From assembly GCA_017451295.1 (NCBI GenBank), contig JAFSPW010000050.1, positions 1 to 52,028 on the forward strand: a DNA stretch of 52,028 nt, given 5' to 3'. Below the pieces are notes generated by a model. The model was not told where the DNA came from. It saw only the letters and a program-made list of their open reading frames with translations, and did not search any database. A program made the translations under genes and the position numbers. The stretch is from Clostridia bacterium. Lineage in GTDB: Bacteria; Bacillota; Clostridia; Christensenellales; CAG-138. Below are positions 1-6,706 of this stretch, in pieces (position 1 is the first letter of the stretch; each line of letters begins with the position of its first letter).

Positions 1-1559
1 AGGACACCATCCGCCAGGTGCTCCACGTGCTCATGACCAACGGCCTGCACATCGATTACGGCAACCGGCTCGGCAAGACCATCATCTTCGCCAAGAACCA
101 TCGCCACGCGGAGAAGATCTTCGAGATCTTCAACAAAGAATACCCCCACCTGCCCGGCTACGCCAAGGTCATCGACAACTACATGACCTACGCCCAGAGC
201 GCCATCGACGAGTTTGCCGACCCGAGGAAGCTCCCGCAGATTGCCATCTCCGTGGACATGCTGGATACGGGTATCGACGTGCCGGAGGTGCTGAACCTGG
301 TCTTTTTCAAGAAGGTCATGAGCAAAGCTAAGTTCTGGCAGATGATCGGCCGCGGCACCCGCCTGTGCCCGGGGCTGCTGGACGGGGCGGACAAGCAGAA
401 ATTCTATATCTTCGATTTCTGCGGCAACTTTGAGTTTTTCCGCATGAACAAGAGCAAGGCCACGGCCAACCTGCTGGCCCTCCAGGGGGCCATCTTCACC
501 CTGAAGGCCCAGATCGCCTATAAGCTGCAGGACCTGGCCTATCAGACGCCGGAGCTGATCAAGTTCCGCAAGGCCCTGGTGGAGGACATGGTGGAGAAGG
601 TCCGGGCGCTGAACCGGGACAACTTCGCCGTGAAGCAGCACCTGAAATACGTGGAGCTCTATTCCGACCCGGAGAACTACAAGGCTTTGACCTACGAGAA
701 TACGCTGCAGATGGGGGAGGAGTTAGCCCCCCTGATCACGCCGGACGCGGACGACCCCAAGGCGCTGCGCTTCGACGCCCTGCTGTATGGGATCGAGCTG
801 GCGTACCTGGCGGGGAAGCGATACGGCAAGGCCCGCAGCGATCTTATGAAGAAGGTCACCGCAGTGGCCGGCGTGGCCAACATTCCGGAGATCATGGCTC
901 AGTCGGAGCTGATTGATAAAATACTGCATACGGACTATTTGGAGACGGCGGGTATCAACGAATTTGAAATCATTCGGAAAAAACTGCGGGATTTGATCAA
1001 GTATATCCCCTATAGCGGCAATACCTATGTCACCAACTTTGACGACGAGATCCTTTCCCTGGAATGGAGGGATTCGGAGCTGGAGAACGACGATCTGAAG
1101 AACTACAAGGCCAAGGCGGAGTTCTATGTGCGCCAGCACCAGGACAACGCCGCCATCGCCAAGCTCCGTAGTAACGTGCCCCTGACGGCAGAGGACGTGA
1201 AGACCCTGGAAGTGATTCTCTGGAGCGAGGTGGGCACCCGAGAGGAGTATGAGGCGGAGTACGGACAAAAACCCCTGGGCGAATTCGTTCGGGAGATTGT
1301 GGGCATGGACATGAATGCGGCCAAGGCGGCCTTCGCGGAGTACCTGAACGACACATCCCTGGACAGCCGACAGATATACTTCGTGAACCAGATCGTAGAA
1401 TACATCGTTCGCAATGGTTTGCTGAAAGACTTCTCTGTCTTACAGGGACCCCCGTTTACAGACCAAGGCGGCATTTCGGACATTTTTACGGATTTTTCTG
1501 TCTGGCAGGGTGTACGCAAAGCCATCGAACGAGTGAATGAAAACGCCTGTGCAGCGTGA
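1..1559 (+). CDS. hsdR: Type I restriction enzyme R subunit, C-terminal part (cut by the window edge)
   Basis: This is the 3' part of the motor/nuclease subunit of a type I restriction-modification system, which translocates and cuts unmodified DNA. The frame is open from base 3 to the TGA at 1557-1559, so the GTG at 18 is not a real start and the N-terminal nuclease and first helicase domain lie outside the window. What remains, about 519 codons, opens with the second RecA-like helicase domain: GKTIIFAKN, then DMLDTGIDVPE (motif V) and QMIGRGTRL (motif VI). A long C-terminal region follows that fits the EcoEI-type R-subunit C-terminal domain. Full HsdR proteins are usually about 800-1100 residues. 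No hsdM or hsdS is visible here. A related DEAD/DEAH helicase is possible but less likely. Confidence 0.85.
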   Translation, partial: DTIRQVLHVLMTNGLHIDYGNRLGKTIIFAKNHRHAEKIFEIFNKEYPHLPGYAKVIDNYMTYAQSAIDEFADPRKLPQIAISVDMLDTGIDVPEVLNLVFFKKVMSKAKFWQMIGRGTRLCPGLLDGADKQKFYIFDFCGNFEFFRMNKSKATANLLALQGAIFTLKAQIAYKLQDLAYQTPELIKFRKALVEDMVEKVRALNRDNFAVKQHLKYVELYSDPENYKALTYENTLQMGEELAPLITPDADDPKALRFDALLYGIELAYLAGKRYGKARSDLMKKVTAVAGVANIPEIMAQSELIDKILHTDYLETAGINEFEIIRKKLRDLIKYIPYSGNTYVTNFDDEILSLEWRDSELENDDLKNYKAKAEFYVRQHQDNAAIAKLRSNVPLTAEDVKTLEVILWSEVGTREEYEAEYGQKPLGEFVREIVGMDMNAAKAAFAEYLNDTSLDSRQIYFVNQIVEYIVRNGLLKDFSVLQGPPFTDQGGISDIFTDFSVWQGVRKAIERVNENACAA

Positions 1560-1598
1560 GTAGGGGTACAACCTTTCAAATCTTTTTGCTAACAAAAA

Positions 1599-1624
1599 AA
1601 CAACCCGTCATCAGACGGGTTGTT
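1599..1624. terminator. Bidirectional intrinsic terminator between hsdR and tRNA-Pro
   Basis: A perfect 11-bp stem (AACAACCCGTC at 1599-1609, GACGGGTTGTT at 1614-1624) closes a 4-nt ATCA loop. The minus strand has a run of T (A1594-A1600 on plus) after the hairpin, so it should end the tRNA transcript well. The plus-strand tail (TTTCTT) is shorter but can serve hsdR. Confidence 0.85.
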
Positions 1625-1629
1625 TCTTA

Positions 1630-1706
1630 TGGTCTGGGTGAGAGGATTTGAACCTCCGGCCTCTTGAACCCCATTCAAGCACGCTACCAAACTGCGCTAC
1701 ACCCAG
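1630..1706 (-). tRNA. tRNA-Pro, anticodon GGG
   Basis: The minus strand folds into a full cloverleaf of 77 nt including an encoded CCA end (1630-1632). The 7-bp acceptor stem is CTGGGTG/CACCCAG, the anticodon stem is CTTGA/TCAAG with loop ATGGGGT (anticodon GGG read from 1672 to 1670), and the T arm is GGAGG-TTCAAAT-CCTCT. The C at position 1 is typical of bacterial tRNA-Pro. It has its own promoter (1729-1757) and a terminator just past the CCA, so it is a single-gene unit. Confidence 0.96.
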
Positions 1707-1728
1707 ATATCTTTCGGAGACCTTGGTT

Positions 1729-1757
1729 ATAGTAGCATTCCGAAATGGAAAAGTCAA
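1729..1757 (-). promoter_or_regulatory. Sigma-A-type promoter of tRNA-Pro
   Basis: On the minus strand TTGACT (1757-1752) and TACTAT (1734-1729) are 17 bp apart. The -10 box ends about 22 nt upstream of the mature tRNA 5' end, leaving a short leader for RNase P to remove. Confidence 0.8.
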
Positions 1758-1814
1758 GCCCTTTTTCTGTTTCTTTTCAATTCAGAAGTAGCAGAGGACG
1801 GAGGAGACACTATC

Positions 1815-1843
1815 TTGACGAAAAAAGGGTCAACGGATATAAT
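1815..1843 (+). promoter_or_regulatory. Promoter of the riboswitch-controlled B12 transport operon
   Basis: TTGACG (1815-1820) and a consensus TATAAT (1838-1843) are separated by 17 bp. Transcription should begin near 1850, just before the aptamer P1 stem at 1861. Confidence 0.85.
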
Positions 1844-1860
1844 GGGCGGCAGTTGAACAG

Positions 1861-2033
1861 CGTGTCCGAATCTGTGAGGAGCAGTCGCCCTTTGGGGCGG
1901 AGGGAAGCGGGTGCAAGTCCCGGACTATCCCAGTAACCGTGACGCAGACGAAGGAGCGGTAGCCCATTGTTCCCCTGGGAATGAGAAGGGGCTCCGGAGG
2001 AAGAAGCCAAGTCGGGAGACCTGTTTGGACATG
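1861..2033 (+). promoter_or_regulatory. Cobalamin (adenosylcobalamin-type) riboswitch
   Basis: The leader carries the conserved signature of the B12 riboswitch: GGAAGCGGGTGCAAGTCCCG around 1902-1922, the CAGTAACCGTGAC segment near 1931-1943, and the B12 box AAGTCGGGAGACCTG at 2009-2023. A P1 stem can form between CGTGTCC (1861-1867) and GGACATG (2027-2033). An intrinsic terminator lies about 30 nt downstream and the importer genes follow. The expected mode is that cobalamin binding favours the terminator, so uptake genes are expressed when B12 is scarce. The aptamer is clear; the exact alternative pairing is inferred. Confidence 0.93.
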
Positions 2034-2062
2034 TGAACTTCTGGGATTGAGTGATAAAGGTG

Positions 2063-2095
2063 TGCTCCTCAATTCTGGGGAGCATTTTGTCTTTT
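2063..2095 (+). terminator. Riboswitch-linked intrinsic terminator
   Basis: TGCTCCTC (2063-2070) pairs with GGGGAGCA (2077-2084) around a 6-nt loop, followed by TTTTGTCTTTT. It sits between the aptamer and the btuF ribosome-binding site, the position expected of an expression platform working by premature termination. Confidence 0.82.
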
Positions 2096-2140
2096 GCTCC
2101 CATCTGTTCGACAAATTCTAATAAGGGAGGAAGAAAAGAC

Positions 2141-3160
2141 ATGAACAAAAAGACCTTGGCATGGCTGCTCATCGTACTGCTGTTGGCAGTGGGCTGCAGC
2201 GCCAAAACGGACACTCCGGCAGTCCCGGCTGCTGAGGAGGAAGCTTCTGCTGTCGTGGAGGCGGTGGAGGAAACCCAGGAACCCGAGGAGGTGGAACCCG
2301 AGGAGGAGGCTTTTGAAAGCTTTACCGTGACGGATATGACCGGCCGGGAAATCACCTTTACCGAGCCAGTGGAACGGGTAGTGGCCCTGTCTGCCGCCGA
2401 CTGCGAGATTATCTTTGCCCTGGGTGCGGAGGATAAGCTGGTGGGTCGCGGAGAGTATTGCGACTATCCCGGTGAGGTGCTGGATGTGACCTCCGTCCAG
2501 TCCGGCTATGAGACCAACATCGAGCAGATTATCGACCTGGAACCGGATGCGCTGTTCATGGCCACCATGGCCCAGACCAAGGAGCAGGTGGATCAGCTGG
2601 AAGCCGCCGGCATCCATGTGGTGGTCAGCGATGCCCAGACCATCGAAGGCACCTACACCGCCATTCGCCTTCTGGGAAAGGTTATGGATAAGTCTGATGT
2701 AGCTGAGGATTTGATTGCCGACATGCAGGCCGCCTTTGACCAGATTGCCGCCCAGCCCATTGAGGGGGAGAAGACCATCTACTTTGAGGTGAGCCCGCTG
2801 CAGTGGGGTCTTTGGACCGCCGGGAATCATACCTTCATGAACGAAGTGGCCCAGATGATGGGGCTGAAGAACTGCTTTGAGGATGTGGAGAACTGGGCCG
2901 AGATTTCCGAGGAGCAGGTGTTGGAGCGGAACCCGGATTACATCGTGACCATCTCCATGTATTACGGGGAAGGCCCCATGCCGGTGGAGGAGATTGCCTC
3001 TCGGCCCGGCTGGGAGAACATCACCGCCGTGAAGGATGGCAACATCCTGAATTTGCCTGATAATGAGCTGACCCGCCCCGGGCTTCGGCTGGTGGAGGGC
3101 GCCCAGATGCTCTATGACTTTGTGAGCGAAAGCATTGCCGCCATGGCGCCGGCAGCCTAA
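2141..3160 (+). CDS. btuF: ABC importer substrate-binding lipoprotein, cobalamin type
   Basis: Predicted extracellular lipoprotein (339 aa) that captures a corrinoid and delivers it to the membrane permease. A signal peptide ends in a lipobox (LLAVGC) with lipidated Cys19, followed by an acidic Glu/Pro-rich linker to about residue 65. The rest is the periplasmic-binding fold of the helical-backbone class used for B12 and siderophores, with a fold start at DMTGREITF and PVERVVAL. The ATG at 2141 is chosen because GGGAGG lies 10 nt upstream; a longer frame reaching back to 2051 would run through the riboswitch terminator. The family also binds iron chelates; the B12 assignment rests on the riboswitch. 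Confidence 0.9.
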   Translation: MNKKTLAWLLIVLLLAVGCSAKTDTPAVPAAEEEASAVVEAVEETQEPEEVEPEEEAFESFTVTDMTGREITFTEPVERVVALSAADCEIIFALGAEDKLVGRGEYCDYPGEVLDVTSVQSGYETNIEQIIDLEPDALFMATMAQTKEQVDQLEAAGIHVVVSDAQTIEGTYTAIRLLGKVMDKSDVAEDLIADMQAAFDQIAAQPIEGEKTIYFEVSPLQWGLWTAGNHTFMNEVAQMMGLKNCFEDVENWAEISEEQVLERNPDYIVTISMYYGEGPMPVEEIASRPGWENITAVKDGNILNLPDNELTRPGLRLVEGAQMLYDFVSESIAAMAPAA

Positions 3161-3166
3161 AATCAT

Positions 3167-4201
3167 ATGAAGCGAAGAAGCAGCGAAGGCTTTACCGGCT
3201 GGGAATATGCCATTCTCATAGCGTTGGTGTTGCTGACGCTGCTTCTTTGCGTGTGTGTGGGTAGTGTCAGTATCCCCTTTAGTACCACGGTTTCCGTCAT
3301 CTTCCGGGCTGTCGGAGGCCTTAGCCAGGAACCCGGTACCGCCGCCGCCATCATTCTTTCGTCCCGGCTGCCCCGGGTTTTAAGCGTATTGCTGGTGGGG
3401 GGGAGCCTGAGCCTGTGCGGCTGTGCCATGCAGGGACTGTTGCAAAATCCCCTGGCGGACGGGTCCACCCTGGGGGTGTCCTCCGGGGCTTCCCTGGGGG
3501 CGGTGCTGGCTATCGCCTTCAATTTCTATGTGCCGGGAGTACCCTTTGCCGGGACCATGATTATGGCCATGGCCTTTGCGTTTTGCTCCCTGCTTATCAT
3601 TCTGGGCCTTGCTTACAAGCTGGATTTTTCCCTTTCCACCAACACCATCATTCTTATCGGTGTCATCTTTTCCATGTTTGCCTCCAGCTTGATGAGCATC
3701 GTCATCACCTTCTCCGGGGAGAAGCTAAGGAGCATCACCTTTTGGACAATGGGGAGCCTCCATGGCTCTACCTACACGAATGTGCTGGTGCTGCTGGTGG
3801 CACTGTGTATCTTTGGCGGCGCGCTGCTGCTTCATTATCGGGAGCTAAACGCCTTTGCCGTTGGGGAGGATAACGCCCGGAATATCGGGGTCAATGTGCG
3901 AAAAATCAAGCTCCTGGTCCTTATCGCCGTGTCCGGCCTTATCGGCGTGTGCGTGTCCGTAGGGGGCACCATCGCCTTTGTGGGCCTGGTGACACCCCAT
4001 ATCATGCGAATCTTAGTAGGCCCCAATCATCGGCGCTTGCTGCCGGCCAGCTTGCTGGGGGGCGGCATGCTGCTGATGCTCTGCGACTTGGCGGCAAGGG
4101 TGCTGCTCAATCCCATGGAGCTGCCCATCGGGGTGGTCACCTCCATCATCGGCGCCGTGGCCTTCGTCATCATCTACGCCCGGCGGCAAAGGGGGGTGTG
4201 A
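3167..4201 (+). CDS. btuC: FecCD/BtuC-family ABC importer permease
   Basis: Integral membrane permease (344 aa) forming the translocation path of the importer, probably as a homodimer. It is hydrophobic throughout, compatible with the ten-helix BtuC topology, and keeps family motifs such as GLLQNPLADGSTLGVSSGAS near the first third and GLVTPHIMR near residue 280, close to the ATPase coupling region. It starts 6 bp after btuF and ends 2 bp before the ATPase gene, so the three are cotranscribed under the cobalamin riboswitch. Length matches the family (about 330-350 aa). Substrate is inferred from the riboswitch. Confidence 0.93.
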   Translation: MKRRSSEGFTGWEYAILIALVLLTLLLCVCVGSVSIPFSTTVSVIFRAVGGLSQEPGTAAAIILSSRLPRVLSVLLVGGSLSLCGCAMQGLLQNPLADGSTLGVSSGASLGAVLAIAFNFYVPGVPFAGTMIMAMAFAFCSLLIILGLAYKLDFSLSTNTIILIGVIFSMFASSLMSIVITFSGEKLRSITFWTMGSLHGSTYTNVLVLLVALCIFGGALLLHYRELNAFAVGEDNARNIGVNVRKIKLLVLIAVSGLIGVCVSVGGTIAFVGLVTPHIMRILVGPNHRRLLPASLLGGGMLLMLCDLAARVLLNPMELPIGVVTSIIGAVAFVIIYARRQRGV

Positions 4202-4203
4202 GT

Positions 4204-4962
4204 ATGCTTACGGCGGAGCATGTCAGCGTTCATTTGGGGGGCAAAAGCATCCTTTCCGATATTAGCTTTTCCCTTTCCGGGGGAGAGTGGCTCATGGTGG
4301 TGGGTCCCAATGGGGCGGGCAAGAGCACCCTTATCAATGCCCTGAGTCGGGGGGTGTCCTATACCGGCAGGGTATCCTTTGAGGGTAGGGACATACAATC
4401 TTTTAAGCCCCGGCAACTGGCCCGGTATCTGGGTGTACTACGGCAGGGCGCTTACGGGGGCTACGGGTTTACGGTGGAGGAAGTGGTGCGGCTGGGCCGA
4501 TACGCCTATAGCCAAGGCCTTTTCTCCCACGGCAAGGGGGAGCAGGAAGCGGTAGAAGCTGCCCTCTTGCAGGTGGGTCTGCTGGATAAGCGGGATAGGT
4601 CGCTGCTGACCCTTTCCGGCGGGGAGCTGCAGCGGGTGTTCCTGGGCCAGGCGTTTGCCCAAAACCCGCGGGTGCTGCTGCTGGATGAGCCCACCAATCA
4701 TCTGGATTTGCCCTATCAAAAGCAGATTTTCGACGGGGTGAAGCGGTGGCTGGCTCAGGGAAAGGACCGGGGCGTTATCTGCGTGGTCCATGATTTGTCC
4801 TTAGCCAGACTCTATGGGGATAGGGCCCTGCTCTTGCAGGAGGGACGGCTGGCTTGTGAGGGGGTTCCGGGGGTTGTTCTTTCCTCCGAGCAGATGAACC
4901 GGGCCTATGGCATGGACGTTTGCGGCTTTATGAAGGGGCTTTTGGGGCAGTGGGAAACTTAA
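4204..4962 (+). CDS. btuD: ABC importer ATPase, cobalamin type
   Basis: Cytoplasmic ATPase (252 aa) that powers the importer. Walker A is GPNGAGKS (residues 34-41), the signature is LSGGE, Walker B is VLLLDEPTNHLD and the H-loop follows in VVHDLSLA. The ATG at 4204 is used because it follows the permease stop by 2 bp and the ABC fold begins immediately (MLTAEHVSV); the frame is open further upstream only in the shadow of the permease gene. All motifs needed for ATP hydrolysis are intact. It closes the riboswitch operon; no corrinoid adenosyltransferase or salvage gene follows. Confidence 0.93.
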   Translation: MLTAEHVSVHLGGKSILSDISFSLSGGEWLMVVGPNGAGKSTLINALSRGVSYTGRVSFEGRDIQSFKPRQLARYLGVLRQGAYGGYGFTVEEVVRLGRYAYSQGLFSHGKGEQEAVEAALLQVGLLDKRDRSLLTLSGGELQRVFLGQAFAQNPRVLLLDEPTNHLDLPYQKQIFDGVKRWLAQGKDRGVICVVHDLSLARLYGDRALLLQEGRLACEGVPGVVLSSEQMNRAYGMDVCGFMKGLLGQWET

Positions 4963-4997
4963 TTCCCCTGCATTTTGGGCGGATTGATTTTCTATGC

Positions 4998-5026
4998 TTG
5001 CAAAATGCGGCGTTTCATCGTACAAT
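4998..5026 (+). promoter_or_regulatory. Promoter of the P-loop/S41/SAHH operon
   Basis: TTGCAA (4998-5003) and TACAAT (5021-5026) are 17 bp apart, about 30 bp upstream of the TTG start at 5056. Its position rules out translation starts further upstream in that frame. Confidence 0.72.
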
Positions 5027-5055
5027 ATAGACATCAATCAAAGGAGGCACAGACA

Positions 5056-5469
5056 TTGGTTCAAATCATCTGTGGAGAAAAAGGCACCGGCAAAACAAAG
5101 CGCATCATCTCTTTGGCTAACAGCATTTCCAACACCGCCAAGGGGAGCATGATTTTCATCGACGATGACAACAGCTATATGTACGACCTTGGCTACAGCA
5201 TCCGTTTCGTAAACATTACAGACTATTCCATCAGCGACCCCAGCATGTTCCTGGGCTTTGTGTGCGGTCTGTGCGCATCGGATTTTGATTTGGAGTATGT
5301 GTTTGTGGATCGGTTCGAAAACGTGGTTCACGGGGAACTGGAGGGGCTGGAGAGCTTCTTTAGCCAACTGCGGGACCAGTGCGAGAAGCACAAGCTGAAC
5401 ATCGTCCTTTCCGTAAGCAAGGGGAAGGATGCGCTGCCCGGCTACATGCTTCCCTTCGTGCAGGAGTAA
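5056..5469 (+). CDS. Small P-loop NTPase-like protein of unknown function
   Basis: A 137-aa protein that begins with a Walker A motif almost at its N-terminus (GEKGTGKT, residues 7-14), followed by two hydrophobic strands ending in IFIDDD and YVFVDRFEN, the latter a possible Walker B. No membrane segment or second domain is seen. The TTG at 5056 is chosen because AAGGAGG (5041-5047) lies 8 nt before it, a good promoter sits just upstream, and the Walker motif then falls where short P-loop ATPases have it. It is followed after 10 bp by the S41 protease gene. It could be a minimal ATPase or a regulatory nucleotide-binding protein; I cannot assign a function. Confidence 0.78.
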   Translation: MVQIICGEKGTGKTKRIISLANSISNTAKGSMIFIDDDNSYMYDLGYSIRFVNITDYSISDPSMFLGFVCGLCASDFDLEYVFVDRFENVVHGELEGLESFFSQLRDQCEKHKLNIVLSVSKGKDALPGYMLPFVQE

Positions 5470-5479
5470 CTCCTTTCTT

Positions 5480-6706
5480 ATGAAGGAAAGGACTTCCCCC
5501 TGTATTGCAGAGGATTCTTACGGCAAGGCACCTGGCCACAGACGGTGGCCCTTGGTGCTTTGCTGTTTTTTGTCTGCGGCCTTGGCGGCTCTGCTCACAA
5601 GCCTCTACTACCAGCGGCAGTTTGCTGGTCTCAACGCCATCAGTCAAGCCATGGGCATCGTGGACAGGAACTACTATTTTCTGGACCAGGACACGGACAA
5701 GAACATGGTCACCGGTGCCCTTAGAGGCCTCACGGCCTCCATGGGGGACGATTACGCCCAGTATTATACCCGGGAGGAATACCAGGACTTTGTCTCCGCC
5801 AACTCAGGCTCCTTCGTGGGCATGGGGGTGCTGGTCAGCGACGAAGGGGAGGGTGTGTTCCTGGTGACAGAGGTGTACGATAACACCCCCGCCCAGGAGG
5901 CAGGCATTCTGGCAGGCGATGTGCTTCTTACGGCCAACGGCCATGGAGTGGAAGGGGAGACACTGTCCAGCTTCCTCGAATACATCACGCATGAGGAGGG
6001 GGATGTAAACACCGTCACCGTCCTGAGGGACGGACAGGAGCTGACCTTCACCATGACTATGCGGGAGGTCTATTCTCCCTATGTGACCTATCGGATGCAG
6101 ACGGACACCATCGGCTATATCTATATCTCCGGCTTCCACGGTCAGGTGGTGCGGGAGGTCCAGGAGGCGGTAAAGAGCCTTCGAGGGCAGGGGATGCAGA
6201 TGCTGGTGCTGGACGTGCGAGACGACTTAGGCGGCTCCCTTGCGGATGTGTGCGAGGTGGCGGACATCTTTTTGCCCAAGGACGCCCTTATCACCACGGT
6301 GAAAAGCCGGGTGAACAAGGAGGTGGTCTATCGCACCAAGAAGGATGGGCTCGATATGCCCATCGCCATGCTGGTGAACGAATATTCCGCCTCCGCCAGC
6401 GAGCTGCTTTCCGGCGCCTTGAAGGACAACGGAGCGGCCAAACTCTTTGGCACGGTGACCTTCGGCAAGGGCATCGTGCAGACCTTCTACGACATCAACT
6501 TCGGCCGTGACGGGACCATCAAGTTCACCACCGATGCCTACTATACCCCCTCCGGCGTGTGTATCCAGGGCACCGGCATCACCCCCGATGTGGAGGTGGA
6601 GCTGCCGGAGGATGTGGTGTACTATGCTATCTACGACATCCCCTATGAGCAGGATACCCAGCTCCAGGCTGCGGTGGCCTATTTGGAAGCTTTGAATGCA
6701 AATTAA
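5480..6706 (+). CDS. Membrane-anchored S41-family C-terminal processing protease
   Basis: Probable secreted but membrane-tethered serine protease (408 aa) of the CtpA/Prc family, which trims or degrades proteins from their C-termini outside the membrane. One N-terminal membrane segment (about residues 22-42) is followed by a PDZ domain (about 105-190) and the S41 catalytic domain. The Ser/Lys dyad is visible: Ser305 in SASASE and Lys330 in FGKGIVQ, spaced 25 residues as in Prc. The usual LRNNPGG motif is changed to VRDDLGG. The ATG at 5480 has only a weak AGGAG upstream, so translation is probably coupled to the P-loop gene. It overlaps the next gene by 11 bp. Confidence 0.92.
   Translation: MKERTSPCIAEDSYGKAPGHRRWPLVLCCFLSAALAALLTSLYYQRQFAGLNAISQAMGIVDRNYYFLDQDTDKNMVTGALRGLTASMGDDYAQYYTREEYQDFVSANSGSFVGMGVLVSDEGEGVFLVTEVYDNTPAQEAGILAGDVLLTANGHGVEGETLSSFLEYITHEEGDVNTVTVLRDGQELTFTMTMREVYSPYVTYRMQTDTIGYIYISGFHGQVVREVQEAVKSLRGQGMQMLVLDVRDDLGGSLADVCEVADIFLPKDALITTVKSRVNKEVVYRTKKDGLDMPIAMLVNEYSASASELLSGALKDNGAAKLFGTVTFGKGIVQTFYDINFGRDGTIKFTTDAYYTPSGVCIQGTGITPDVEVELPEDVVYYAIYDIPYEQDTQLQAAVAYLEALNAN

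Noticed and set aside
1745..1936. 63-codon plus-strand frame before the B12 operon
   Set aside because: It overlaps the tRNA promoter, the operon promoter and the riboswitch aptamer, and has no ribosome-binding site.
2069..3166. 365-codon minus-strand frame opposite btuF
   Set aside because: Shadow of the lipoprotein gene; no motif or start signal and it would cross the riboswitch terminator.
4975..5055. Upstream ATG starts for the small P-loop protein
   Set aside because: They lie in or before the promoter, and TTG 5056 has a near-perfect ribosome-binding site and yields the expected N-terminal Walker motif.
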